Translations under genes and position numbers: made by a program | Notes under the pieces: generated by a model | What the model was told of the DNA's origin: nothing | The model's input: only the letters and a program-made list of their open reading frames with translations | Databases searched by the model: none | Source: JAAFHI01 sp039793685 | GTDB lineage: Bacteria; Acidobacteriota; Blastocatellia; Chloracidobacteriales; Chloracidobacteriaceae | Reading direction: 5' to 3' | Length of the DNA stretch: 64,000 bases | NCBI GenBank assembly: GCA_039793685.1 | Contig: JBDRAL010000027.1 | Coordinates: forward strand, 74,659 to 138,658 | Shown here: positions 1-10,000 of the stretch, in pieces | Numbering within the stretch: position 1 is the first letter of the stretch | How the letters are laid out: each line of letters opens with the position of its first letter

Positions 1-392
1 TCGCCGACGAAGGCGCGGAACGGCTCCATGCTGATGTTGATACTGCTGTCGAGAATCCAGAGCAGGCTCGCGGCGGCCCAGATGGCGGGCGAGTGCGGCA
101 TGATGATGAGAATCAGGCTCGCCAGAATCGCGCCGACCAGGAAGTAGGGCCGACGGCGACCGAAGCTGTTCCACGTTTTGTCGCTCATGGCCCCGATGAT
201 GGGCTGGATGATCAGCCCGGTCATCGGCGCGGCCAGCCAGAGAATCGGAATTTCATCGGTTTTCGCGCCGAGTTTCTCGTAGATGGCGCTCATGTTCGCC
301 ATCTGAAGGCCCCAGCCGAACTGGATGCCGAGAAAACCGAAGTTCATGTTGAGGATTTGGGGGAAACTCAGTCTGGGCTTGGACTTGCTCAT
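1..392 (-). CDS. MFS sugar transporter, N-terminal part (runs off window)
   Basis: The first 130 residues of a membrane transporter are present; the rest lies beyond base 1. The N-terminus has a GFLGIQFGWGLQMANMS helix, then a PMTGLIIQPIIGAMSDKTW loop with the MFS signature DK-(x)n-GRRRPY, as in SLC45/GPH-like sucrose and maltose transporters. The start ATG overlaps the malQ stop codon in an ATGA, so it is translationally coupled as the second gene of a malQ operon. Inferred role is uptake of maltose or other alpha-glucosides into the cytoplasm for MalQ. The substrate is inferred from the neighbour only. Confidence 0.8.
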   Translation of the reverse strand, partial: MSKSKPRLSFPQILNMNFGFLGIQFGWGLQMANMSAIYEKLGAKTDEIPILWLAAPMTGLIIQPIIGAMSDKTWNSFGRRRPYFLVGAILASLILIIMPHSPAIWAAASLLWILDSSINISMEPFRAFVG

Positions 393-1975
393 GCGGATTC
401 TTCCGTTTCCTTGTCTTCGGGAGTCGCGGCGGTGTCTTCGGCGTCGGAACGGGGAAGACGACCGTAGGTTTCGGCCAGGATGTTCAACCGGGTGGCGTGC
501 TGCGGCGTGAGATCGCCGTCGGCGAAACGCCAGTACCAGTTGCCCTTGTCGCTGCCGGGCAGATTCATGCGGGCCTCGTTGCCGAGACCGAGAATGTCCT
601 GCACGGGCACGAGGACCGTGTCGGACACCGAGGCGTACACCGTACGGATGAAATCCCAGTGGATTTCATCACCGTTTGAATTCAGATAACGCAGGCAGAA
701 ATTCCGCTCGCGCTCGATTTGCGAGGCGGCGCGGGTCGAGCCTTTGGCCGGTTTGCTGTTGAACCAGCCGACGGTCGTGTCGTTGTCGTGCGTTCCGGTG
801 TAGGCGACCGAGTTCTTGATGTAGTTGTGCGGCAGGTCGGTGTTTTTCGTGTCGCCGCCGAACGCAAACTGAAGAATCCGCATTCCGGGGAAGTTGAACC
901 CGTCGCGCAACGCCTCGACGTCGGGCGTGATGACGCCGAGGTCCTCGGCGATGATCGGCGGGTCGCCGAGCGCCTGACCGATGGCCGTGAACAGCGCCTC
1001 GCCGGGCGCGGGAACCCACTTCCCGTTGATGGCGGTCGGTTCGCCGAAGGGAATTTCCCAGCAGGCGGCGAAACCCCGGAAATGGTCGATGCGGACGACA
1101 TCCACCGTCCGCAAGGTCTGTTTGACGCGCGAAATCCACCACGCGAACCCGGTCGCGGCCATCGCCTCCCAGTTGTAAAGCGGGTTGCCCCACAACTGCC
1201 CGGTCGCGCTGTAGTAATCCGGCGGCACGCCCGCGACTTCCGTCGGCGTTCCGTCTTCCTTCAATTTGAACAGTCCGGGATTGGCCCACACGTCCGACGA
1301 GTCGTAGGCGACGAAAATCGGCACGTCGCCGATGACGCTGATGCCGCGCGCGGCGCAGAGTTCGCGAACCCGATTCCACTGTCTGAAAAACAGCCACTGA
1401 TAAAAGGCGTGCGCGGCAATCTTTTCGGCCAGCACCTCGCGGGCGTGCGCCAGCGCATGCGGGACGCGCCGGGTGAAATCGCTTTCCCAGAGATTCCACG
1501 CCTTGCCGCCGTGGTCGTCCTTGATGGCGCGGTATAACGCATAGTCTTCGAGCCAGTCGGCTTCGGCGGCGCGGAAGGCGTCAAACTCGGCGGCCAGTTC
1601 GGCGGGCGGGTTCGCCGTGAACCGTTCGAAGGCCGTCGCGAGGAGCGCGTTTTTCCACGGAATGACGCGCCCGAAATCAACCCGGTCGGCGGGGAAGTCG
1701 GGCACGTTTTCGAGGTCGGCGGGCGTCAGAAGGCCGTCGGCGACGAGCAGTTCCGGGCTGACGAGCAGCGGATTGCCCGCGAAGGCGGAAAAACAGGCGT
1801 AGGGCGAATCGCCGAAGCCGGTGGGTCCCAGCGGAAGAACCTGCCAGTAGGTCTGACCGGCGTCCGCGAGGAAATCGAGAAAACGCTCAAGCTGGGGACC
1901 GAGATCACCGATGCCGAACGTTCCGGGAAGCGAAGTCGGATGCAGCAGCACGCCGCATGCTCTGGGGAACTGCAT
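389..1975 (-). CDS. malQ: 4-alpha-glucanotransferase (amylomaltase, GH77)
   Basis: 528 residues, normal length for bacterial GH77. It disproportionates maltodextrins by transferring alpha-1,4-glucan segments in the cytoplasm. Visible family motifs: N-terminal GVLLHPTSLPG and GIGDLG, YWQVLPLGPTGFGDSPY (residues about 43-59), the nucleophile Asp near 297 in VVRIDHFRGF, the acid/base Glu near 344 in IIAEDLGVITPDV, and the third carboxylate in THDNDT near 397. The start ATG encodes MQFPRACG, which is the usual N-terminus. No strong Shine-Dalgarno is seen. Its last codons overlap the MFS transporter start. About 300 bp separate it from the divergent gene at 2272, so the promoter should lie there, among AT-rich repeats. 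Confidence 0.95.
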   Translation of the reverse strand: MQFPRACGVLLHPTSLPGTFGIGDLGPQLERFLDFLADAGQTYWQVLPLGPTGFGDSPYACFSAFAGNPLLVSPELLVADGLLTPADLENVPDFPADRVDFGRVIPWKNALLATAFERFTANPPAELAAEFDAFRAAEADWLEDYALYRAIKDDHGGKAWNLWESDFTRRVPHALAHAREVLAEKIAAHAFYQWLFFRQWNRVRELCAARGISVIGDVPIFVAYDSSDVWANPGLFKLKEDGTPTEVAGVPPDYYSATGQLWGNPLYNWEAMAATGFAWWISRVKQTLRTVDVVRIDHFRGFAACWEIPFGEPTAINGKWVPAPGEALFTAIGQALGDPPIIAEDLGVITPDVEALRDGFNFPGMRILQFAFGGDTKNTDLPHNYIKNSVAYTGTHDNDTTVGWFNSKPAKGSTRAASQIERERNFCLRYLNSNGDEIHWDFIRTVYASVSDTVLVPVQDILGLGNEARMNLPGSDKGNWYWRFADGDLTPQHATRLNILAETYGRLPRSDAEDTAATPEDKETEESA

Positions 1976-2271
1976 GTGCTTAAAAATTTCGATTGGGGAT
2001 TTTCGATTCAGGGAAGCTTGCGACGCGGGCCGGGGGGAATGCCGTGCAATCGGAATTCTTCAATCGAAAATCTGAAATTGAGATGTCGTTGGGATAAAAC
2101 GCCGGGCGAGTATAGGGAATTTTTGTACGTTTGCCTACGAAAAGTCGAACGGGTGAAAACCGCCGGTCACATCCGCGTAACGAAGTTCTGACCGAATGCG
2201 CCGGTTCTGCTACAGTCGTCGCTGCCACGGCGCCTGACACCATCGAAAGTCGAATTCGAACACCCGGTTTT

Positions 2272-2838
2272 ATGGTCGAACTTCAACTTGAAACGTCGCC
2301 CCCAACGGTCGGGGCGGCGGTGCGCCGACTGGTGACGCACCCGCTCGACACCTTTATCCGCCACTGGAACTGGAAAGCCGCGCTGACGAGCGCGATCATC
2401 CGGTCGTCCATCTTTTTCAGCGCAAACCTGACGGCGGGAAAACGCGCCGCCCTTGCCGCGATGGTTGCCGAGTTTCTGTTCCGCGCGGCGACGACGGGCT
2501 TTTACGGAGCGTTCACGCAGGCATTTCGCCGCGTCGAACCGGCGTGGAAAGCCTCGCTCATCGTCATGTTCGGCCTGCCGCTGTTCAGTCACATTCTTGA
2601 ATTCACGCTGCACTTTTTACGCGGGACGCCGAACCTCAAGGCCAGCATCGGCGCGTCGGTCGTCTTCACGGTGCTGTCGTCGCTGTTCAACCTGTATGTG
2701 ATGCGGCGGGGCGCGCTCATCGTCGGCGCGGAAAGCGATAGCCTCTGGCGCGATTTCGTCCGGATGCCGCGCCTCGTCGGCGGATTTCTGGCGTCGCCGT
2801 TCGTTTTCCTGTTTTCGGAATTCGGTCGCCGCGCATGA
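2272..2838 (+). CDS. Hypothetical polytopic membrane protein
   Basis: 188 residues with several hydrophobic stretches (SLIVMFGLPLFSHILEF, SIGASVVFTVLSSLFNLYV, LVGGFLASPFVFLFSEF), predicted as an inner-membrane protein. I do not recognise the family. An in-frame ATG exists at 2131, but the added 47 residues are low-complexity and overlap the probable promoter region, so I prefer 2272. The stop codon overlaps the start of the downstream GT4 glycosyltransferase (ATGA), suggesting translational coupling and a shared role in glycan or envelope assembly; that link is inferred. Confidence 0.7.
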   Translation: MVELQLETSPPTVGAAVRRLVTHPLDTFIRHWNWKAALTSAIIRSSIFFSANLTAGKRAALAAMVAEFLFRAATTGFYGAFTQAFRRVEPAWKASLIVMFGLPLFSHILEFTLHFLRGTPNLKASIGASVVFTVLSSLFNLYVMRRGALIVGAESDSLWRDFVRMPRLVGGFLASPFVFLFSEFGRRA

Positions 2839-4118
2839 AAACCCTGCACATCGCCAGCGCGTTTCACGCGACTTCGGGCGGCATCAGTACGTTTTATCGC
2901 GCCCTGTTCGCCGAGGCCGAGCGGCGCGAGCGTCACATCCGGCTGGTCGTGCCGGGCGAACGCCGCGCGGTCGAGAACGTGGGCCGGTTCGGCCGGATGT
3001 ACTACCTGAAAGCGCCGTCGTCGCCGGTGTTCGACCGGAAATACCGGGTGGTGCTGCCGAACTGGTTTCTGCCGCCGAACGGCAGCGCGATTCACGAGAT
3101 TCTGAAGGCGGAACGCCCCGATCTGGTTGAAGTGAGCGAAAAGTATTCGCTGCCCTACATCGCGGGGCTGTTGCGGCGCGGAAAATTTCCCGGCGTGCCG
3201 CGTCCGACGCTGGTCGGGTTTTCAAACGAGCGGATGGACGACAACCTGCGCGCCTTTTTCAAAGCCGACGCGGCGGGGAAGCGGTTCGCGCGGTGGTTTC
3301 TGGGCAACATCTACCTGCCGCAGTTCGATGTTCATATTGCCAATTCGGAATACACGGCGGAAGAACTCGTTTCCGCGATGTCGCCGAAACACCGGCGGCG
3401 GGTGGCGGTCTGTCCGGTCGGCGTGGACGCGGACGGGTTTTCACCGGAGATCAGGTCGGAAGCGGAACGACAACGGCTGCTCGAACGCATCGGGGCGGGG
3501 ACGTCGGCGAAGCTGTTGCTCTACGTCGGACGACTTTCGCCTGAAAAGAATCTGCCGCTTCTCCTCGAAATGCTTGAACGGATTGAAGATGGGGACGTTC
3601 GCCTGCTCGTCGCCGGAAGCGGTCCGCTTGAAGCAAAATTGCGGGCACGGGCGGAAGATGACCTTCGCGGACGCCTCCACCTGCTCGGCCATGTCGGTTC
3701 GCGGACGGAACTCGCCGCGCTTTACGCGAATTGTGACGCCTTCATCCATCCGAATCCGCGCGAGCCGTTCGGCATTGCCCCGCTCGAAGCGATGGCTTCC
3801 GGGTTGCCGCTCGTCGCTCCGAACGCGGGCGGCGTGCTGAGTTACGCGACCAATGAAACCGCGTGGCTTGCCGCGCCGACCGGCGAGGCGTTCGCCCGGA
3901 CGGTTCAAAACCTGCTTCAACATCCGGAAAAAGCCGCCTCACGCGCCCGCGCCGCGCGCCGGACCGCCGAGAAGTTCCGCTGGGAAGTGGTGACGGGACG
4001 GTTTTTCGCGCTCTACGACGAACTTCATGCGTGGCATTCGGCGCATCCCATCGGTTCGCCGCGCGCCCTCGACTGGACGCCCCGCCATCCCGCCCTCGCC
4101 GCCATCGTCGCGCGGTAG
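2835..4118 (+). CDS. Glycosyltransferase family 4 (GT-B fold)
   Basis: 427 residues. The N-terminal Rossmann half starts MKTLHIASAFHATSGGIST, giving the glycine-rich acceptor loop of GT4 enzymes. The C-terminal half has the nucleotide-sugar part: LLYVGRLSPEKNLPLLLEM (about residue 228) and the E-x7-E motif in EPFGIAPLEAMASGLPLVA. Expected chemistry is retaining transfer of a sugar from a nucleotide donor, probably for cell-surface polysaccharide or glycolipid. Donor and acceptor cannot be read from the sequence. It overlaps the preceding membrane protein gene by 4 bp. Confidence 0.9.
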   Translation: MKTLHIASAFHATSGGISTFYRALFAEAERRERHIRLVVPGERRAVENVGRFGRMYYLKAPSSPVFDRKYRVVLPNWFLPPNGSAIHEILKAERPDLVEVSEKYSLPYIAGLLRRGKFPGVPRPTLVGFSNERMDDNLRAFFKADAAGKRFARWFLGNIYLPQFDVHIANSEYTAEELVSAMSPKHRRRVAVCPVGVDADGFSPEIRSEAERQRLLERIGAGTSAKLLLYVGRLSPEKNLPLLLEMLERIEDGDVRLLVAGSGPLEAKLRARAEDDLRGRLHLLGHVGSRTELAALYANCDAFIHPNPREPFGIAPLEAMASGLPLVAPNAGGVLSYATNETAWLAAPTGEAFARTVQNLLQHPEKAASRARAARRTAEKFRWEVVTGRFFALYDELHAWHSAHPIGSPRALDWTPRHPALAAIVAR

Positions 4119-4327
4119 CCCTCACCGCTGACGCGGCTCGGGCGATGTTTCGCCGGCCGTACCGAGGGCTTCGCTCCGCTCGCCCTCGGCTATCGTAACG
4201 CCGCCCCGCTGGGGTGTTGGTTGGTCGCTGTTCAGTTTGAACTTATTGCCGAAAAACGTTTTCAGCCCCCTGATCAAGAAAAGTCACAACCGCGACAGCC
4301 GATCTCACCTGAGTACATCTTTTTTAG

Positions 4328-4457
4328 GCACGCCGAAGGTGTGCGGGGATCTCGTTTCCTCGCACACCTTCGGCGTGCGGTTTGTTCTTTCCGTCGTGTT
4401 CCGGTGGTTTCGCTGCGCTTCACCACCGGCTAATGTCCCGGCACACCTTCGGCGTGC
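4328..4457. repeat. Three copies of a 17-bp GC-rich intergenic repeat
   Basis: The 369-bp gap between the glycosyltransferase and the next gene (4119-4487) has no credible gene. It holds GCACACCTTCGGCGTGC at 4362-4378 and 4441-4457, and the exact reverse complement at 4328-4344. Copies one and two are a perfect inverted pair with a 17-nt loop, so they can form a strong hairpin after the 2835-4118 gene. They look like an extragenic palindromic element and may also act as a transcription stop between the two convergent genes. Confidence 0.75.
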
Positions 4458-4487
4458 CTTAAAAGACGCACTCATTTGAAAACCGCT

Positions 4488-4886
4488 CTACCGGGTCTTT
4501 TCCAGAAACGCGAAATGCGCGACGGCGGCCACAGCGAAGGCGACCGACGCGACCACGTCGATCACGACGACTTTTTGAATTTCGGCGGTAAAACCTTTTT
4601 CCATCCAGGCCAGCGCAATGAAGGAAAGCATGCTCGCCAGCCCGAGGATGAAGGCGGGCGTCCGCAGGGAGGGCAGAAAACCGGACGCGATGACGAAGCC
4701 GCCGACCAGTCCGAGAAGGACGGCACGGTGACGCATCAGCAGGACAACGTTCGCATCCTCGAACGCCACGCCGTAGAGCGTCCGCAGCCGCTCCGGCCCG
4801 AGGACGCCAAGGATCGGCAGAAAATTCACCAGTCCGACGAAAACGAGGACGGCGGCGACGGCGCGGCTGACCAGTTGCTGATTCAC
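4488..4886 (-). CDS. Small integral membrane protein
   Basis: 132 residues with four hydrophobic helices, for example AVAAVLVFVGLVNFLPILGV, AVLLGLVGGFVIASGF and VVVIDVVASVAFAVAAVAHF. I chose the GTG at 4886 because GGGAG lies 7 nt upstream; a longer frame back to 5009 adds a poorly conserved-looking, Arg-rich extension. Related small membrane proteins are often labelled phosphopantetheine adenylyltransferase in databases, but there is no nucleotidyltransferase motif here, so I do not adopt that name. Function unknown. Confidence 0.7.
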   Translation of the reverse strand: MNQQLVSRAVAAVLVFVGLVNFLPILGVLGPERLRTLYGVAFEDANVVLLMRHRAVLLGLVGGFVIASGFLPSLRTPAFILGLASMLSFIALAWMEKGFTAEIQKVVVIDVVASVAFAVAAVAHFAFLEKTR

Positions 4887-5013
4887 GAAATTTCTCCCGA
4901 CGGGGAAAGTCGAATCCTTCACTGGCCCAAAAGTAAAAGCGGCGAAGGATCGCCGCAATAACGTCAGAGGTAATCGCAAAAATAATCGAAAAACAGAATT
5001 GCCGTCCACAAAC

Positions 5014-5520
5014 CTAACCTGCTTCTTCTACAGGCGGTTCACTTTTTAGCAAAGCCTCCAACAAGTTTTTCTCACCTTCCACCATTTGAATCAAAAATTT
5101 CGAATGATAATTATCTTCCAATGGGGAATAGGAACCAAGATAAACAAACTGCGAGTCAGCTACCCATGGAAATCCGAGTTCTCCTAAAGGAAAATGGTTA
5201 TACCAGTAAAATATCTTTAACCATCGACAATTTTCATTCCATATATAAACTTCAAATTCGCCTCTCGGAATTTTAAATAAATCACCTTTGTAAAGTGATA
5301 CTTGTAATTCGTCTGGAAGCTTTAGGTTATCCTCACTGACAGCGATTGTAATTCTAAGACCTGTTTTAAAATACTCTTTTAGTAGCAAGTCGCGCACGTC
5401 TTCAGGAACAGAAACCCCAGCATCTGCAAGCTTACAACCGAAACTTTTAGCAAAGAACTTGTAGAGATTTGCTTGTTGAACTTCAAAACCCTCATCATAA
5501 ATTTCAAAAAAATTTATCAT
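5014..5520 (-). CDS. C-terminal part of a split HNH-type protein
   Basis: 168 residues, AT-rich unlike its neighbours. It begins MINFFEIYDEGFEVQQANLY and continues with KFFAKSFGCKLADAGVSVP, reading like the interior and end of a longer protein rather than a free-standing one. Its ATG overlaps the last codon and stop of the upstream 101-residue frame (ATGA), and there is no Shine-Dalgarno, only the A8 run. I infer that it is the second half of one gene separated by a -1 frameshift. The base composition suggests horizontal acquisition. Function unknown beyond the HNH link of the first half. Confidence 0.6.
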   Translation of the reverse strand: MINFFEIYDEGFEVQQANLYKFFAKSFGCKLADAGVSVPEDVRDLLLKEYFKTGLRITIAVSEDNLKLPDELQVSLYKGDLFKIPRGEFEVYIWNENCRWLKIFYWYNHFPLGELGFPWVADSQFVYLGSYSPLEDNYHSKFLIQMVEGEKNLLEALLKSEPPVEEAG

Positions 5521-5822
5521 CTTTTTTTTATAACTTTTTTATCATTTTGAATAATCCATTTTACAAAAATGTCATAAGCATTATCAAATGGCTGAGAAAG
5601 GCTATCATTACATTTTTTACAAATTGATTTTTTATATTTTAAAACATTAGAATTAGGGCCATGAACTTGGTGAAAGCCAGTGTCATTCAACAGCAATGAT
5701 TTCTCTTTGTGTCCACCAAACCATTTTCCAATAAGAGAACGAACTTCAGATTTTTTAAATTTATGCTCTCCACTGTCGGCAGGAGAACCACATATCCAGC
5801 ATTTTCTTTCTTCATTACTCAT
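5517..5822 (-). CDS. N-terminal part of a split HNH/zinc-finger-like nuclease protein
   Basis: 101 residues. It has two CxxC zinc knuckles: CWICG near residue 9 and CKKCND near residue 68, with a conserved GEHKFKKSEV (EH pair) between, the pattern of HNH-endonuclease-like proteins. It ends right after the A8 run with KKVIKKR-stop, which is short for this family. The frame resumes one base back as the 168-residue reading frame, so the intact product would be about 270 residues. The start overlaps the end of the FtsX-type permease gene by 8 bp. Low GC marks it as foreign. Confidence 0.6.
   Translation of the reverse strand: MSNEERKCWICGSPADSGEHKFKKSEVRSLIGKWFGGHKEKSLLLNDTGFHQVHGPNSNVLKYKKSICKKCNDSLSQPFDNAYDIFVKWIIQNDKKVIKKR
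5522..5529 (-). other. A8 homopolymer at the frame junction (possible slippery site)
   Basis: On the coding strand eight adenines follow GTT AT, giving an in-frame A AAA AAA heptamer. A -1 slip here joins the 101-residue frame to the 168-residue frame just before its ATG. It could be a programmed frameshift site, a phase-variable run, a true disabling mutation, or a sequencing error in a homopolymer. Confidence 0.5.
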
Positions 5823-6912
5823 AGCTCAACGACTCCACCGGGTCGATGGACGCCGCGCGCCACGCCGGGTAGAGCGACCCCGCGAGCGCGCTCGCGAAGC
5901 TGACGAGCGCCGCGATGACCAGCCAGCGGACCTCGATGAGCGTGTGGAGCGAGGTAAACCGCGTGATTCCGAAATTGACCGCGAACGCCAGCAGATAGCC
6001 GAATCCGACCCCGCCCGCGCAGATGACGAGGGCTTCCGTCTGAATCACCCGCACGATCCAGAGCTTCGACGCGCCGAGCGATTTCAGAATCCCGATTTCG
6101 CGTTTGCGCTCGGCAATCGTCGTGTACATCGTGAGAAACACGAACACCACGCTCACCAGAATCGCCAGCGTCACCACCAGCCGGAGAAACGTCTTCAGCG
6201 CCGGAATTCCTTTTGAATGAATGGCGGGCAGATCGCGGACGAAAATCACCGTGTTGCCCGGCAGGGTGTCGCCGATGGTCTTGGCGACCTTTTCCTGATC
6301 GGCCGCGGTGGCGCACTTGATGTAGAGAAAGGTGCAGCGTTCGGGCGCGACGAGCAGTTTCTGCATCGTGTCGAGCCGAACTTTAAACCGCGCCGTGCCC
6401 GCCTCCGGGCCGTAGACACCGCTGATCGTGAAGGGCCGGTTGAAAATCTGGAGCGTGTCGCCGACCTTCACCTTGCGGGTTTTCTGAAATTCCCGGTCCA
6501 CGATCACGTCGTACTCACCGACCAGCGGCTTTCCTTCGAGCATCGAAATTCCCGAGAGCCGGGCGTAGGAGTCGTACTCGATGCCCTCCACGAATTCAAA
6601 ACCGATGCCGAAATCGCTCGGCTTGAGATACTGCCCGACCGGCGTCGTTTCGCCCACGCCGGAAATCTCGGCCAGCTTCGGGCCGTACTGCACGGGCAGA
6701 CTGAGCGCCGAGTTCGACGTCAGGCTGAACTCCCGCCAGAACATCAGTTCCGCCTTGACGTTCGATTCGCGCCGTCCGCGACTGTCTTCCGACCCGCGCA
6801 CGAGGCCGACATTGATGAGCATGAGAACGATGCCGAGCGAGATGCCCACCGCGCTGACGATGGTCCGCACGGGGCGGTGACGAAGATTGGAAGAGACGAG
6901 GCTGAAGATCAT
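5815..6912 (-). CDS. ABC transporter permease, FtsX/MacB type
   Basis: 365 residues from ATG 6912. The N-terminal helix (RTIVSAVGISLGIVLMLINV) is followed by a large periplasmic MacB-PCD-like domain of about 200 residues and three C-terminal helices with the FtsX signature (SVVFVFLTMYTTIAERKREIGILKSLGAS). It should pair with a separate ATPase for export or lipoprotein-type mechanotransmission; no ATPase is encoded beside it in the window. The frame extends upstream to 6984, but those residues (FHPSSFILHPF) are translated heptanucleotide repeats, so I reject the longer start. No clear Shine-Dalgarno is seen at 6912. Confidence 0.85.
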   Translation of the reverse strand: MIFSLVSSNLRHRPVRTIVSAVGISLGIVLMLINVGLVRGSEDSRGRRESNVKAELMFWREFSLTSNSALSLPVQYGPKLAEISGVGETTPVGQYLKPSDFGIGFEFVEGIEYDSYARLSGISMLEGKPLVGEYDVIVDREFQKTRKVKVGDTLQIFNRPFTISGVYGPEAGTARFKVRLDTMQKLLVAPERCTFLYIKCATAADQEKVAKTIGDTLPGNTVIFVRDLPAIHSKGIPALKTFLRLVVTLAILVSVVFVFLTMYTTIAERKREIGILKSLGASKLWIVRVIQTEALVICAGGVGFGYLLAFAVNFGITRFTSLHTLIEVRWLVIAALVSFASALAGSLYPAWRAASIDPVESLSYE

Positions 6913-6914
6913 AA

Positions 6915-7080
6915 AAGGATGAAGGATGAAGGATGAAGGATGAAAAGAAGTGAGGATGAAAGTCGGTTCGCCTTGAATAATCAAGCTTTTTCGCCTGTTT
7001 CAAAGCGCTGCCTGAACGACCTCGCTCATCCCCATTCTCCTTTTCCTTTCTTCATCCTTCATCCTTCCGCCTTCATCCTT
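6915..7080. repeat. Inverted pair of heptanucleotide tandem repeats
   Basis: Four tandem AAGGATG units lie at 6915-6942, immediately upstream of the permease start. The complementary CATCCTT units lie at 7053-7066 and 7074-7080, just after the TonB receptor stop. The arrays face each other about 110 bp apart and could pair as a long stem in the receptor-permease intergenic RNA. Confidence 0.7.
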
Positions 7081-7084
7081 TTCT

Positions 7085-10000
7085 TCAGAAGTTGTACTTC
7101 AACGCGATCTGGACCGTCCGCATGGGCGTCCGGGTGTCGGTTGACTGACCGAAGCCGGGGAACAGCAACTGCCGGACCGGAATGCCGTAGTTGGCCCGGT
7201 TGAAGAGGTTGAAGAATTCGACCCGGATGTCGAGCCGGTGGCGTTCGGTGAATTGAAACTTCTTGATGACCGCGAGGTCCACGTTGGCGAGGCCCTGGGC
7301 GCGGAAGGTGTTGCGTCCGAGGCGGCCGTTGAGTCCGGGCGCGCCGAACAGCGGCCGGATGTTGGTCGGCGCGATAATCCGGGTCGGTCCGCTTTCGACG
7401 AACGTCAGGCCGGTGGTCGTATCCAGCCGGTCGTTCAGGTTTCCGTCGCGGTTGACGTCGAACGGCGCGATGACCGTGAACGGCTGGCCGGTGTTGAAGG
7501 ACCCGATGGCCGCGAACTGAATCCCGCCGAACAGCTTGCTCTTCTGGAAGAACGGCAGGTCGTAAATCGCGCTGAAGGCGAACCGATGGCGCACGTCGAA
7601 ACTCGACGCCCCGCGCTCGGCCCGGCGGTTGAAACTGTCCTGCGGCAGCGTGTCGCTGCCCGCCAGCGCGAACAGGTCGGAGGCGTCGTCAATCGACTTC
7701 GACCAGGTGTAGGCGGTCGTGAACTGCAAACCGCGCGAAAACCGTTTGTTCGCCTGAAGTTGCAGGCTGTGGTAGGTCGAGGTCGCGTCCGATTGAATCT
7801 GCGTGAAGGAGCCGATGCCCGGAATCGGTCGGTCGGTCGCGCCCGGCCGGCGCGGCGCGTCAATCGAGCCGGTGAAGACCGGAATGTTTCCATTGGCGAT
7901 GATGCCGGAAATGTTCGGAACGCCGTTCAGTCCAAGGTTGGGCGTGGTGAGCCGGAGCAGGTTCGAGCCGCGCGTGCCGACGTAGGCCACCGACACCAGC
8001 ACCTGACCGGGCAGTTCACGCTCGATGCCGATGCTCCATTGTTGCGAGTAGGGCGTTTTCAACGTCCGTTCCGGCAGCACGAATCCCGCGCCGCCCGCCG
8101 GGAAGGACGGACCGAGCGCGTTCAGCAACGTCAGGGGATTCTGGTAGAGGCCGGTCGCGCCCTGATTGAACGTGTTGAGCGTTCCCGGACGGACGATGGG
8201 AAAGAACGTGTTCCCGACGTTGAACCCCGTCCGGATCGGGTTGAACAGTTCGAAGCCGTCGCCCTGCCCGAAATCCAGCCCGGTCAGGTTGAGCGTCACG
8301 AAATTCGGGAAAACGTTGCGCGACTGGCTCACGACCGCGCCGGGAACCTGGTCGTAATACAGGCCGTACCCGCCGCGAATCGCGGTTTTACCGTCCTTGA
8401 ACGGGTCCCACGCGAAACCGACGTAGGGCGCGACGTTGTTGTTGTCGGATTCGTAAATGTCATTCCGACCGGCCAGAAAATCACCGAGTCCCGGATTCTG
8501 GGCAATCAGCGCGGCCAGAATCGGCGAGCCGAACGTCTGCTCGATGCGGCGGTTGGCTTCCTTCGGCACGCCGTTGAGTTCATAGCGCAGGCCGAAGTTG
8601 ACCGTCAGATTGGGCCGGACGCGAAACTGATCGCCGACGAAAAAGTTGTACTGCGTGTAGCGCAGCCCAATGGTCGCGTCGGGATTCGCCGCGATGGTCT
8701 GAAGGAAGCCGGTCGCCGCGCCGACCGCCGCGAAGTCGGTCCCGTTGCCGAAACCGATGGCGAAGAATCCGGTCGGTCCGCCGTTGAATTCAAGGCGCGG
8801 ACGGGCGTTGCGCGGCTGGTTGCTGTTGAGTTGCGCGCGGCGGATGTCGAACCCAAACGTCAGCCGGTGCGCGCCGAGATTCCACGCAGCGGTATCGGCG
8901 ATCTGAAACGTGTTGTTGACCCGCTGCTGCGGAAAATTGAAGACATCCACGCCGACCGGGCTGAACCCCGAAATCGCGAGCTGGCCGATGGGGCCGAGGG
9001 CCGCTTCGACCGTCCCGCCGGTCGCGTAGGTCGGATTGTTCGGATCGAGCGTGTTGTTGACCCGCGTCGGCGCGTTGAGCAGGAACGGCGTGTTCGGCAA
9101 TTCCGCCGACGGAATCAGAAACGGATTGCGGACCTCGCGGAATTCGAGCCGCGTCCGGCCGAAGGAACCGCGAAGCTGATTGCTCAGGCGCGAGGAAATC
9201 TGGGAATCGAAAAACAGCGACAGGTTCTGCGTGCCGACCCGCGGACGCAGCGACGAAAAGAGCGCCTCGCCCGTGACGGGCAAGGTCGTGTTGTCGAGCG
9301 AGAAGTTGTAGCGCCCGGTCAGCGTGTGTTCGCGGTTGAACAGATCAAACGTCCGCGCCGCTTTGATTGAAAAGGCCACGCCGTCGGCATTCGCCGGAAG
9401 AATCTGGGTAAAGGTGTTCGCGCCGTACGGCCCGCGCGGATTGTTGGCGAACGGAAAAAGGCTGAACACCGCGTCGCCGGTCAGCGAGGTTGGAAAAACC
9501 GGCGTTCCGTCACCCGTCACCAGTCCGCTGTCGCCCGCGCCGAACAGCCCGCGCTGAGCGACGGTCGGGACCGCGAAATGCGATTCCTGCGAGGCGTTTA
9601 CCCGCTGAACTTCAAATCCGCCGAAGAAAAACCCGCGCGGACCGAGCGGACCGCCGAGAAACGCGCCGGTCTGCACCCGCGTGTAGGGATTTTCGCCCGC
9701 CACCGGGTTGCGCGGAGCGATGGGTTGACCGTCGAGGCGGATGGGCGTTCCGTTGACGACCGAGGAGGTCAGCGGAAAGGTCGCCGGACCGCCGACGAGA
9801 TCGAAGGGGTTGCGCGCAATCAGCGCGCGGTCGGTGAAAAAGCCGTAGGCCCCGCCGTGAAACTCGCGACTGCCGCCGCGCGAAACCGCGTTGACCTGCG
9901 CGCCGAGGTTCCGGCCGTACTGCGAATCGGCCAGCGCCGTCGAAATCCGGAAATCCTGCACGCTTTCAATCGGCTGCGCGACCAGCGTGGTAAAACCCTG

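Noticed and set aside
7238..9370. 710-codon open frame on the plus strand
   Set aside because: Antisense to the TonB-dependent receptor; low-complexity Arg/Val/Glu composition and no start signals.
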